NCBI GenBank assembly: GCA_963717385.1
Contig: CAVQWE010000005.1
Location: 124,001-188,000, forward strand
Source of the DNA: Sva-07 sp963717385
GTDB lineage: Bacteria > Actinomycetota > Acidimicrobiia > Acidimicrobiales > Ilumatobacteraceae
DNA: 64,000 nucleotides
Direction of reading: 5' to 3'
The position numbers and the translations under genes are program-made. The notes beneath the pieces were generated by a model. It made no database searches, was not told the DNA's origin, and saw only the letters and a list, made by a program, of their open reading frames with translations. Shown piece by piece: positions 1 to 8,365 of the stretch. Each line of letters opens with the position of its first letter. The stretch's first letter is position 1.

Positions 1-1
1 C

Positions 2-1232
2 GAGCTCGACCCGCACCAGATCTCGTGGCGGCGTTCGATCGACATCAACGATCGGTCCCTGCGCAATGTGGTCACCGGGTTGGGGTCACGGCTCGACGGC
101 ACGCCCCGCGAGACCGGCTTCGACATCACCGCAGCGTCGGAAGTCATGGCAACGTTGGCGCTCGCGAGTGATCTGCAGGATCTACGGCGCCGGCTCGGGC
201 GCATCGTCGTCGGCTACACCAAGTCGGGCGATCCGGTCACCGCAGAGGACGTCGAGGTCGCCGGCGCGATGGCGGTGATCCTGCGCGAGGCGATCAAACC
301 GAACCTGATGCAGACGCTCGAGAACACCCCGGTGCTCGTCCATGCGGGACCGTTCGGCAACATCGCGACCGGCAACTCGTCGATCGTCGCCGACCTGATC
401 GGCATCCACATGGGCGACTACCTGGTCACCGAGGCAGGCTTCGGCGCCGACATGGGCGCCGAGCGGTTCTTCAACATCAAGTGCCGCATGTCGGGCCTCG
501 CTCCGGACGCCGCGGTGCTCGTCGCCACCGTCCGCGGCTTGAAGGCGCACAGCGGCAAGCACCACATCGTCGCCGGACGGCCGCTGCCCGAGGCGATCCT
601 GGCGGAGAATCCCGACGAGGTGCACGAGGGCGGCGCCAACCTTCGCAAGCAGTTGGAGAACATGCGCATCCACGGCTGCACGCCGGTGGTGGCGATCAAC
701 GTGTTCCCCGGCGACCATCCCGCCGACATCGATGCGATCGAGGAGATCGCCGCCGAGTTCGGGGCCCGCTCGGCGGTGTCGACCCACTTCTCCGACGGCG
801 GCGTCGGGCGCGAAGGAACTCGCCGCGGTCGTCGCCGAAGCGGCCGAGGAGCCGAGCGAGTTCGCCGTGCTGTACCCCGATGACATGGCGCTGCGCGACA
901 AGATCCACACCGTGGCCACCAAGGTGTACGGCGCCGATGGCGTCGACTACACGCCGCTCGCCAACCGTCAGCTCGACACCTACGAACGCAACGGGTTCGG
1001 GAATCTGCCCGTGTGTATCGCCAAGACGCACCTGTCGATCTCGTCCGATCCAACACTGCGCGGTGCGCCGACCGGTTGGACGTTGCCGGTGCGCGAAGTC
1101 CGGGCGTCGGTCGGAGCCGGATTCGTCTATCCGATCTGCGGTGCGATGAGCACCATGCCCGGCCTGGGCGCATCACCGGCGCTGCAGCGCATCGACATCG
1201 ACGCCGACGGCAACATCGTCGGTCTGAGCTGA
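2..1232 (+). CDS. fhs: Formate-tetrahydrofolate ligase, 5'-truncated, one frameshift
   Basis: This is the C-terminal ~410 residues of a ligase that is usually about 550 residues long. The enzyme makes 10-formyl-THF from formate, THF and ATP in cytosolic one-carbon metabolism. The frame is open from base 2, so the gene starts before the window and its N-terminal P-loop is not visible. Family blocks are clear: SWRRSIDINDR at the start, the HAGPFGNIATGNSS loop (about 340-385), and the C-terminal block ending YPICGAMSTMPGLG. The reading frame changes by one base near 805-815, within a G-rich run (gtcgggcgcg). Both sides match the family (GGVG then AKELAAVVAEAAE), so the shift is probably a one-base insertion error. 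The gene ends with TGA at 1230-1232. Confidence 0.95.
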
Positions 1233-1240
1233 GCGGGCAC

Positions 1241-2675
1241 ATGATGGCAACAACACCGATCGACGCACTGCGCGCGCTCCACGAGGAACTGTGGGATCCC
1301 GAACGAGGGATGGATCGCTACGCGCCGGGCGTGGTGCCGGGCATCGACATCTCGACACTGCGACCTGCACGCCGTACGCGAGACCGCCAACGGCGCGTTC
1401 CTCGACCTGCAGGACGGCAACGTCGAGCGGGCCGTGACTGCGTTGCGCAGCGTGTTGGCGTTGCAGTACCCGCTGTCGGACCGCCCGTGGAGCGGCACGT
1501 TCCCCACCTCGGCCGAGCAGCCCGAACCACCCGGCGACGATGCCATCGAGTGGGTGCACTACGACCCGAACTGGCGCCAGTTCCTCGGTGTGACCTTGGC
1601 GCTGTGCTCGATCGTGCACGGTCCGTCGTTGCCCGCCGACGTGACGGAGGGAATCACCGAGGCATTGCGGCGATGTGTTGCCGGCGAGCCCGACGACCGA
1701 ATCCCGCGTTGGTACACCAACCCGTATCTGATGCACGCCTGGCTGCAGGGACACCTCGCTTCGATCACCGGCGACAGCGAGCTGCGAGCGGCGGCACACA
1801 TGCGACTTGCGGTCCCCATGGAGCGCCTGCTGCGCTACGGCGACCTCGACGAGTACAACTCACCGACCTACGACGGGATCGACCTGCTGGCGCTCGGCCT
1901 CTGGGCGATGTATCCGCCGACCGACGGCTTCGCGCGCCGCCGCGTCGACGATGCTGCCGCAGATCGGTGCCGTGTCTCGAAGCTCTACCACTCGAGGTTC
2001 GGTACCTCCTGCGGGCCGTACATCCGCGCCTACGGGCTCGATCCGACCGGGTACGTGTCGATGTCGGGGTTGCTGTATTCGGTGTGTGGCGAGCCATCCG
2101 AGCGCGTGTTGCCGTCGCCGCTCACCGCCGACACCGTTCACGTGCACGACCTCTACTTCCTGCCGGTGCTCGAGCACCTCGCGCCCGTGCTCACGCCACA
2201 CCTGCGACTCGAGCCGGTCGCCGACGAACGCCACCACCTCCAACGCTTCGCCACCTCGGTGGCCGAGAGCTTGCTGCGCCCCGATCTCGCCGTCGGCTGG
2301 GACAACGGTCGTCGCCACGACGCTTCACTCGATCAGTACGTGCCGTTCACCGCGCACGTCGCCGAGACCGACGGTTCGACCACCACGTTCGGGATCATGG
2401 TGCCTCCCGAAACGGCGTGGGTCGACGTCGAGCGGGTGGGCGACCTCGAGTTCGTCGTGCGCGCAGCGGGGCGAGTACAGAGCGTCGGCCTGCGGATCGT
2501 CGGAAGCGAGCCGGTCGGCGTCGACGACGAACTGACGGTCGGCAGCCTCACGGTTCGATTCGAGCGGGCACCGACCACGACCGACGCAACGTCCAAGCCC
2601 GCAGGCCACGAGACGCACGTGCACTGGCCGACCGATCAGACCGCCGTTCGCATCACCATCGCCGACCGGGGATGA
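1241..2675 (+). CDS. Unknown protein, possibly an alpha/alpha-toroid fold, one frameshift
   Basis: I do not recognise this protein of about 477 residues with certainty. It starts at one of two tandem ATGs (1241 or 1244), eight bases after fhs stops. The first ~40 residues (MATTPIDALRALHEELWDP) are in one frame and the rest continues in another, with the switch near 1361-1365. The middle has NPYLMHAWL, EYNSPTYDGIDLLALGLW and GPYIRAYGLDP, spacing that resembles helical-toroid proteins such as polysaccharide lyases or glycan-active enzymes. The C-terminal ~120 residues look like a beta-sandwich. There is no signal peptide. It could be a carbohydrate-active enzyme, but no catalytic residues can be assigned. 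Its 3' end overlaps the convergent MFS gene by 23 bp. Confidence 0.65.
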
Positions 2676-4029
2676 CCTTGGTCGGGTCCGACCCGGCGAC
2701 ATCTCGAGCCGGTTTTGCCGGTGGCCGCAGCCTGGCCCGCGAGGCCCGCAGCGGGCGCGAGGTGAGACGGATGGCGAACTCGCTGGCACGCGCCGGCATC
2801 GGCACGAACGGGCCCTGACGACTGAGCGGCACAGCGTCTTCGACCACGAGTCGGTACGCGACGTAGGCGGCGATCAGGCCGTGGGTGACCACCAGACACC
2901 AGAAGAACGACGTCTCACCGAACGAGGCCATGATCGCGCCGGCGATGACCGGGCCGAGCACGGCGCCGGTGCCATTCACCCGCAGTGACGTGCCGCTGGC
3001 GCCCATCGCGGTGCCTGGTGCCGAACGGTCCAGTGTGTGAGACAACAGCAGCGAATAGAGCGAGAACGTCAACCCGCCGAGCACGAACATCACCGGGAGC
3101 GCGACAGTGTCGCCTTCGGGCAGCACTCCCAGCAGCGCAGCGATCGCTGCCGATGCCACGGCCACGACGAAGATCACACCACGGCGAGGCAATCGATCCG
3201 ATGCCCATCCGATCGGCCACTGGAACGCCAGGGCCCCGAGCGACGGAAGCGCGAGGAACGCAGCGGTCATGCCCGGACTGAAGCCGGCACGCGTGGCGTA
3301 GACCGCGCTCAATCCGAACAGCACACCGTGCGAGGCTCCGGTGAGGAAGATCCCCACCATCCCCGTGGGCGCGGTGCGGTAGAACTCGCGCACCTTCATC
3401 GTCGGCGACACACGCACCGGCGGTGCGTCGGTGGTGGCAGCGAGCGCTATCGGCACGAACGACATCGACACCAGGATCGATGCCACCACGAAGAGCGTCG
3501 CGTTGGCAGGGTCGCCAGCGGCGATCAGCAGCTGACCGAGGCCGAGACCGCCCATCGACACGATCATGTAGACGGCGAGCGTGCGACCGCGGGTGCGTGG
3601 GGTGGACGCATCGTTGAGCCACGACTCGACCACCACGTACAGCCCGGCCATGCAGAAGCCGAACACGAACCTCAACGCGCCCCAGGCCACCGGGTCGACC
3701 CACACGAAGTGAACGAGCACCACACATGACGCGAGCGAGGCAAGACTGGCGAACACCCTGATGTGGCCAACACCCGACAGCCACTTCACCACCATCACCG
3801 GACCGAGCAGGAACCCGGCGAAGTAGGCCGCCATCACCACGCCGCTGACGCGGACATCGAATCCCTCGTCGACCATCCGAACACCGAGTACCGCCAGATT
3901 GAGGCCATTGCCGACCATCAACATCGCGAAGCCGAGAAACAACGACCACAACGCCACACCACCGCGCACTGTCGGGTGCACGTGCTCGCCGTCGGGCGAG
4001 ATCTCGGGGTCGGATTCGGTCGACGTCAC
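2653..4029 (-). CDS. MFS transporter (YcaD-like family)
   Basis: This is an inner-membrane secondary transporter of 458 residues with about 12 hydrophobic segments. It has the MFS loop between TM2 and TM3 in variant form (MVVKWLSGVGHIRVF) and the acidic-aromatic GLYVVVESWLNDAS segment with TPRTRGRTLAVYM, which is typical of the YcaD/UMF-like subgroup. The second half contains GWASDRLPRRGVIF, the repeat of the MFS signature. The substrate cannot be inferred. The start is GTG at 4027-4029. A TAGCGT box at 4039-4044 lies 9 nt upstream and overlaps the stop codon of the preceding S4-protein gene. The last ~60 residues are basic and probably cytoplasmic. Confidence 0.88.
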   Translation of the reverse strand: MTSTESDPEISPDGEHVHPTVRGGVALWSLFLGFAMLMVGNGLNLAVLGVRMVDEGFDVRVSGVVMAAYFAGFLLGPVMVVKWLSGVGHIRVFASLASLASCVVLVHFVWVDPVAWGALRFVFGFCMAGLYVVVESWLNDASTPRTRGRTLAVYMIVSMGGLGLGQLLIAAGDPANATLFVVASILVSMSFVPIALAATTDAPPVRVSPTMKVREFYRTAPTGMVGIFLTGASHGVLFGLSAVYATRAGFSPGMTAAFLALPSLGALAFQWPIGWASDRLPRRGVIFVVAVASAAIAALLGVLPEGDTVALPVMFVLGGLTFSLYSLLLSHTLDRSAPGTAMGASGTSLRVNGTGAVLGPVIAGAIMASFGETSFFWCLVVTHGLIAAYVAYRLVVEDAVPLSRQGPFVPMPARASEFAIRLTSRPLRASRARLRPPAKPARDVAGSDPTKVIPGRRW

Positions 4030-4041
4030 GCAGCGCGAACG

Positions 4042-4395
4042 CTACCGACTGCGCCCACGCAGCCGGTCGAGTTGACGCTTGTCGCGTTTGGTCGGCCGGC
4101 CGGCTCCACGATCGCGTTCGAACACGGGAACGACGTGCTCTCGTTGCGGAGCGGGAGGGCTGTGATCGACGAAACACTCGATCGCCACCGCAGCCCCGAC
4201 GCGCTTGACGATCAACCGGCTCACCTCGAGGATCCGTTCGCGATCGTGCAGGTACGCCTCGACGCGATCACCGACCTTCACCGAACTCGCGGGTTTGGCG
4301 GTCTTGCCATTGACCTTGACGTGCCCACCTCGGCACGCGGCCGCCGCGTCGCTACGCGTCTTGGTCATGCGCACCGCCCACAACCACTGATCCAC
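4042..4395 (-). CDS. hslR: S4-domain RNA-binding protein, Hsp15-like
   Basis: This is a small S4 RNA-binding protein related to Hsp15, which binds stalled 50S subunits carrying peptidyl-tRNA. The core VDQWLWAVRMTKTRSDA, then GHVKVNGKTAKPASSVKVGD, is a textbook S4 motif, followed by a basic tail (GRPTKRDKRQLDRLRG). The start is uncertain. The GTG at 4393-4395 gives 117 residues. Homologues usually begin a few residues earlier (M-E-S-x-R-V-D), where this sequence has an ATC codon about 15 bases upstream after GGAGGG. Either ATC is used, or the ATG was misread. The frame stays open upstream to 4977, but that stretch crosses the aguA 3' end and an inverted repeat, so it is unlikely to be coding. 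Confidence 0.82.
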   Translation of the reverse strand: MDQWLWAVRMTKTRSDAAAACRGGHVKVNGKTAKPASSVKVGDRVEAYLHDRERILEVSRLIVKRVGAAVAIECFVDHSPPAPQREHVVPVFERDRGAGRPTKRDKRQLDRLRGRSR

Positions 4396-4440
4396 CCGCG
4401 CCGATTCGATGCCCTCCAGCCTGCCACAAGCGCCCCCCTT

Positions 4441-4493
4441 CCGAAATTGCCCGGAATCGTGACGGCGAGCGTCACGAACGGGGGCAATTTCGG
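4441..4493. repeat. 24-nt-arm imperfect inverted repeat, possible terminator or REP-like element
   Basis: Left arm 4441-4464 and right arm 4470-4493 pair over 24 positions with one four-base internal mismatch and a five-base loop (gcgag). The outer 12 bp (CCGAAATTGCCC) and inner 8 bp (TCGTGACG) pair perfectly. It lies between the 3' end of aguA and the hslR start, both on the minus strand. There is no U-run, so if it terminates transcription it is not the classical type. It could also be a dispersed palindromic repeat. Confidence 0.6.
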
Positions 4494-4517
4494 GGGTTGG
4501 GGGCGGGGTGGCCCGGG

Positions 4518-5525
4518 TCAGGCGGGGAGTTGCTGCGTGATGCAGTGGATCCCGCCACCACCACCGGCGAGGATTGCACCCACGTCGAGGGCCACCGCCT
4601 CCCGGCCGGGATGCTGCTCGGCGATCAGGGTGACCATGTCGGCGTCGGCGCGGTGACCGCACGTGGGGATCAGCACGAAGCCGTTGCCGAGGTAGTAGTT
4701 GAGGTATGGCACCACGACACGCTCGGGGCCAGCGCCACGGTCGATCTCGGCGAACGGCAGCACCGGCACGGTGACGACGTCGATCGCGCGTCCGCGGGCG
4801 TCGAGCGCACCCTGCGCCACCCGGCGATCGATGTCGAGGCGCAACCAGTCGTCTTCGTCGGGGTCGTCGCATCCCTGCACGACCAGGCGACCTGGAGCAG
4901 CGAATGCGGCGATGTTGTCGACGTGGCCATCGGTGTCGTCGTCGAGCGCCAGCCCGTGCGGCAGCCAGATCGTGCATTCGGCGCCGAGTTCAGCGCGCAG
5001 CGTCGCCTCGATCTCGATCTGGGTCATCGTGGGGTTGCGGTTGGGGTGCATCAGGCACTGCGTGGTGGTGACGAGGGTGCCGTCGCCATCGCCGGTGATC
5101 GATCCACCTTCGAACACCATGTCGATCGATCGCACGGGATCGCCTCGACGCGCCGCGAACCCGTTGGCGGCCGCCGCATCATCGGCGTACGGCAGGAACT
5201 TCTCGCCCCACGAGTTGAACCGCCAGTCGGTCGCCACCCGTTCGCCGGCGTCGTCGACCACATAGATCGGTCCGCTGTCGCGGAACCACGAATCGTCGAT
5301 CGCCTGCTCGATCACCTCGACGCCGGGGCCACACATCGCCGCTGCTCGCTCGGCCGTGCGCGGCGCGGCGAGCATCGTCACCGGCTCGAATCGTGCGATT
5401 GCGTTGGCCACCTCGGCGTGCGCGGCCTCGGCATCGGCATACAGCTCGCCCCACATGTCGGCGCGTACCGGCCAGCACATCGCCGTTGCCTCGTGCGGTT
5501 CCCACTCGGCCGGCAGCCGCGTCAT
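4518..5525 (-). CDS. aguA: Agmatine deiminase
   Basis: This 335-residue cytosolic enzyme hydrolyses agmatine to N-carbamoylputrescine and ammonia, the first step of the agmatine route to putrescine. Family motifs are complete: LPAEWEPHEATAMCWP at the N-terminus, DDSWFRDSGPI (substrate-binding Asp), FNSWGEKF, and WLPHGLALDDDTDGHVDN with the catalytic His/Asp. The nucleophilic Cys lies near the C-terminus in GGGGIHCITQQ. The start at 5523-5525 is chosen because MTRLPAEWEPHE matches the family start and its ATG overlaps the aguB stop (ATGA, 5522-5525), so the two genes are translationally coupled. It forms an operon with aguB and probably comes under the adjacent RpiR regulator. Confidence 0.95.
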   Translation of the reverse strand: MTRLPAEWEPHEATAMCWPVRADMWGELYADAEAAHAEVANAIARFEPVTMLAAPRTAERAAAMCGPGVEVIEQAIDDSWFRDSGPIYVVDDAGERVATDWRFNSWGEKFLPYADDAAAANGFAARRGDPVRSIDMVFEGGSITGDGDGTLVTTTQCLMHPNRNPTMTQIEIEATLRAELGAECTIWLPHGLALDDDTDGHVDNIAAFAAPGRLVVQGCDDPDEDDWLRLDIDRRVAQGALDARGRAIDVVTVPVLPFAEIDRGAGPERVVVPYLNYYLGNGFVLIPTCGHRADADMVTLIAEQHPGREAVALDVGAILAGGGGGIHCITQQLPA

Positions 5526-6394
5526 GGTTGCTGACCATCGAAGGTGACGATCGGGCCGTACAGCTCGGGGCGGCGATCGCGGAACAGCCCCCACGCGGCG
5601 CGTTGGGTGCGCAGCCGCTCGCGGTCGAACGACGCGACCAGGACGGCCTCGTTCTCACGGTCGGCCTCGGCCACCTTGGCACCCGTGTTGTCGGCGATGA
5701 ACGACGACCCGTAGAACGTGATCTCACACGTCTGTCCGACCTCGCGTCCGATGCGGTTCGACGCCACCAACGGCATGAGGTTGGCACCGGCGTGGCCCTG
5801 CATCACCCGCTGCCAGTGGCCGCTCGAATCCCAGGTCGGGTCGGGCGGCTCGCTGCCGATCGCTGTCGGGTACAGCAACACTTCGGCACCGAGCAGCGCC
5901 ATCGAACGCGCCGACTCGGGGAACCACTGATCCCAGCAGATGCCGACGCCGATCGTGCCGTGCATCGTCTCCCACACCCGAAACCCGGTGTCGCCCGGGC
6001 TGAAGTAGTACTTCTCGGTGTAGCCGGGACCGTCGGGAATGTGGCTCTTTCGGTAGTGGCCGAGTGTGCCGCCGTCGGCGTCGACGACGACCACGGTGTT
6101 GAACAGTGCCTGGCCGGCGCGTTCGTACACGCTCAACGGGAGCACAACACCGAGCTCGGCAGCGACGGCGGCGAAGTGTTCGATCGTCGGATGCCCGGCG
6201 AGGGGTCGGGCCCGATCGAGGTGCTCGGGCAGCTGGTCCTTGCAGAAGTAGGGACCCTCGAACAGCTCCGGGATCAGGATGATCTGCGCGCCCTGCGAGG
6301 CAGCATCTCGGACAAGTCGTTCGGCCGTTGCCACGTTCATGTCGAGGTCGTCGACCATCGCCATCTGCAGCGCCGCCACGCGGAGTTCACTCAT
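5522..6394 (-). CDS. aguB: N-carbamoylputrescine amidase
   Basis: This 290-residue nitrilase-superfamily enzyme cleaves N-carbamoylputrescine to putrescine, CO2 and ammonia. The triad is visible: Glu in LIPELFEGPYF, Lys in LGHYRKSHIPDGPGY, and the nucleophilic Cys in VGICWDQWFPE. YTEKYYFSPGDTGF and NRIGRE are typical of the AguB subgroup. The ATG at 6392-6394 begins MSELRVAALQM, as in homologues. A TAGCGT box at 6402-6407 sits 7 nt upstream, so the transcript is probably leaderless. It is followed by aguA with a 4-bp overlap, giving the complete agmatine-to-putrescine pair. Confidence 0.95.
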   Translation of the reverse strand: MSELRVAALQMAMVDDLDMNVATAERLVRDAASQGAQIILIPELFEGPYFCKDQLPEHLDRARPLAGHPTIEHFAAVAAELGVVLPLSVYERAGQALFNTVVVVDADGGTLGHYRKSHIPDGPGYTEKYYFSPGDTGFRVWETMHGTIGVGICWDQWFPESARSMALLGAEVLLYPTAIGSEPPDPTWDSSGHWQRVMQGHAGANLMPLVASNRIGREVGQTCEITFYGSSFIADNTGAKVAEADRENEAVLVASFDRERLRTQRAAWGLFRDRRPELYGPIVTFDGQQP

Positions 6395-6401
6395 CGGAGC
6401 G

Positions 6402-6407
6402 ACGCTA
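6402..6407 (-). promoter_or_regulatory. -10 box (TAGCGT) for leaderless aguBA mRNA
   Basis: On the minus strand TAGCGT ends 7 nt before the aguB ATG. Position and sequence fit the repeated TANNNT-plus-6/7 pattern of this window. No Shine-Dalgarno sequence is present, which fits a leaderless transcript. Confidence 0.6.
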
Positions 6408-6435
6408 CTTCTCCCACCCACCTCACGTGCTCGCT

Positions 6436-7287
6436 TCAGGTGTCGGTGAGGGCGTCGGCTCGTCGCCAGGCGGCCTCGAGACGATCGAGGCGCTCGGTGG
6501 CAGTCGAGCGCAGCGCGCTGGCGACATCGGCCACCAGCAGATCGAGCAGGGCCAGCGTGCCGACGTGGCTGTCGAACGGTCCGGCGGACGCCGCTTCGAC
6601 CAGGAACGAGTGATCGGCCGAGCGCGCGAGCGGCGACAGCACGCTGTCGGTGATCGAGATCACCGCAGCGCCGTTGTCGAGCGCGGTCTGCTGCGCGTCG
6701 ACCAGCCACCGCTCGTAGCGCCGTAGATCGAGCGCCACCACGGTCGCCTCGGCACCCACCAACGCGAGCGTGCGCACGATGTCGATCTGATTGCCGTCGA
6801 GGAGCCGGCAGGCCGGACGCAACTGTTCGAGATCGCCGACGAATTGCGTGGCCACCCCGCGCGATGCAACCCCCGACAGCACCAACACCGGCCGCGCTGT
6901 GTCGGCGAGCAACCCCACAGCAGCCGCGAGTACGGCGGGGTCGACGCCGTCGAGCGTGGCCTGCACGTTGGAGACTTCGGCTGCCAGGTGGCGAGCCAGC
7001 AGCGCCGCTCCCCCCGTTGCCGGCGCGTCGCGGATTCGCTCGACGGCAGGACGGAGCTGTCCGGTGAGGTCTCGGCGGATCGATGCCTGCAGCTCGGAGT
7101 ACCCGTCGAAGCCGAGCTTGACGGCGAAACGCACCACCGTGGCCGTACCAGCACTCGCTGCCGCAGCAAGGTCGGCGACCGTACCGAACGCCACCACTTC
7201 TGGACCGGCCAGGATCGTCTCGGCGATTCGTCGTTCGGCCGGGGTGAGTCGGTCGGCGTGTTCGCTGAGCCGCTGCTCGACCTCCAT
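6436..7287 (-). CDS. RpiR-family transcriptional regulator
   Basis: This is a DNA-binding regulator of 283 residues. The N-terminal helix-turn-helix (about 1-77) carries LTPAERRIAETIL and TATVVRFAVKLGFDGYSEL, the hallmark of the RpiR family. The C-terminal half (about 105-240) is a SIS domain that normally senses phosphosugars or related ligands, with VLVLSGVASRGVA and VISITDS as core strands. The start MEVEQRLSEHADRLT (ATG 7285-7287) is preferred over an upstream ATG, because a TACGGT box lies 9 nt before it and the extra residues are low-complexity. It sits between aguBA on the same strand and the divergent oxygenase gene at 7403, so it probably controls one or both. The ligand is unknown. 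Confidence 0.85.
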   Translation of the reverse strand: MEVEQRLSEHADRLTPAERRIAETILAGPEVVAFGTVADLAAAASAGTATVVRFAVKLGFDGYSELQASIRRDLTGQLRPAVERIRDAPATGGAALLARHLAAEVSNVQATLDGVDPAVLAAAVGLLADTARPVLVLSGVASRGVATQFVGDLEQLRPACRLLDGNQIDIVRTLALVGAEATVVALDLRRYERWLVDAQQTALDNGAAVISITDSVLSPLARSADHSFLVEAASAGPFDSHVGTLALLDLLVADVASALRSTATERLDRLEAAWRRADALTDT

Positions 7288-7402
7288 GGAGCCGCCACCG
7301 TAGCGGGCCCGGCCCCGACCGGCCCGACTGGAATGATTTCGCATGTTTCAGAGTTGATGTAGACTGGCACATCTGTTTCATCACCAGTTCGAGGAGGCGT
7401 CA
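7288..7402. promoter_or_regulatory. Divergent promoter region with two TGTTTCA direct repeats
   Basis: This is the intergenic region between rpiR (minus) and the oxygenase gene (plus). TGTTTCA occurs at 7344-7350 and again at 7374-7380, exactly 30 bp apart, that is three helical turns on one face. A TACGGT box at 7297-7302 faces rpiR. TAGACT at 7360-7365 is a possible -10 for the plus-strand gene, which also has a good ribosome site (GAGGAGG) before its ATG. The repeats are plausible RpiR operators. This is inference. Confidence 0.45.
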
Positions 7403-8365
7403 ATGACCACCACCAGTTCACTCACCGCCCATTGCGCTCCAGCGATCGTCGACGCGTCGCAGTGGGTTGCGCGGCCGACATCTGCCGGCGACCTCGACGA
7501 CGAACTCGTTCGCGACGCCGCCCTTCGCTCTCGTGACCTACCGATCGACGTCGACGACGCGATCGTTCGATTCGCCTCACAGCCGAATCGCTGTGGCGCA
7601 CTGCTGATTCGCAACGCACCGATCGGTGAGCTGCCAACGACGCCAGCCACGCCCGATGCGCCCGTCGACAAAGACCTGGGCACCGAGCTGACCCTGCTCA
7701 CGATCGCCCGCCGCCTCGGCCAACCGGTCGGCTACGTGCCCGAACACGGCGGGCGCATCGTGCAGAACATCGTGCCGACGCACACCGACGCCGACAGCCA
7801 GATGTCCACTTCGTCGAGCTCGAACCTGATGTTCCACACCGAGACTGCGTTCCACCCCTTCCGGCCGCGCTACCTGTTGCTGTTGTGCTTGCGCGGCGAT
7901 CCCTCGGCGCACACGACGCTGGTTTCGGTGCACGAACTGATGGACCGCCTGCCGGACGACGTCGTCGACGTCATGTTCGAACCGCGGTTCCGCACCGCAG
8001 TCGACGCCAGCTTCCTCGGTGGGCGGCGCAACGAGCTCGGCCCGGCCCGACCGTTGATCAGCGGCACCCGCGACGAACCGACGTTCATCTTCGACGCCGA
8101 CCTCACCGTCGGCATCGACACCGGCGCAGAAGATGTTCTCGTACGGGTCCGTGACCTGATCGAGCAGATCAAGACCTCGGTGGTGCTCGAACCCGGCGAC
8201 CTGCTCGTGGTCGACAACAACATCGCCGTGCACGGCCGTTCACCGTTCACCGCTCGCTTCGACGGTTTCGATCGCTGGTTGCAGCGCTCGTTCGTGGTCA
8301 CCGATCTCGCCCCGAGCGCCGGCCAGCGGGTCGGACGGGTGATCACCACCGAGTTCGGTCGTTAG
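7403..8365 (+). CDS. Fe(II)/2-oxoglutarate amino-acid hydroxylase, clavaminate synthase/AsnO type
   Basis: This 320-residue non-heme iron oxygenase is of the clavaminate synthase-like group (AsnO, VioC, OrfP). These enzymes hydroxylate free amino acids such as Asn or Arg using 2-oxoglutarate and O2. The iron ligands are visible: HTE in LMFHTETAFHPFRPRY (HxE, as in this group, not HxD) and the distal His in DNNIAVHGRSPF. The 2OG-binding Arg is in DGFDRWLQR. A strong GAGGAGG ribosome site precedes ATG 7403. The substrate is open. The adjacent agmatine genes suggest a guanidino amino acid, while the NRPS 2 kb away has an Asn-type adenylation code, which would suit an AsnO-like beta-hydroxylase. 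Its stop overlaps the convergent kup stop by 3 bp. Confidence 0.85.
   Translation: MTTTSSLTAHCAPAIVDASQWVARPTSAGDLDDELVRDAALRSRDLPIDVDDAIVRFASQPNRCGALLIRNAPIGELPTTPATPDAPVDKDLGTELTLLTIARRLGQPVGYVPEHGGRIVQNIVPTHTDADSQMSTSSSSNLMFHTETAFHPFRPRYLLLLCLRGDPSAHTTLVSVHELMDRLPDDVVDVMFEPRFRTAVDASFLGGRRNELGPARPLISGTRDEPTFIFDADLTVGIDTGAEDVLVRVRDLIEQIKTSVVLEPGDLLVVDNNIAVHGRSPFTARFDGFDRWLQRSFVVTDLAPSAGQRVGRVITTEFGR

Noticed and set aside
2..1232. fhs as a pseudogene
   Set aside because: Only one base disrupts the frame, in a G-run, and both halves are fully conserved. Many other essential genes in the window show the same defect.
3037..3729. Plus-strand ORF rich in His, Arg and Glu
   Set aside because: It is antisense to the MFS transporter and its composition is that of a shadow frame in GC-rich DNA.
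4396..4977. Upstream extension of the S4-domain protein
   Set aside because: It would cover the inverted repeat and the aguA 3' end in antisense, with Arg/Pro-rich composition typical of a shadow frame.
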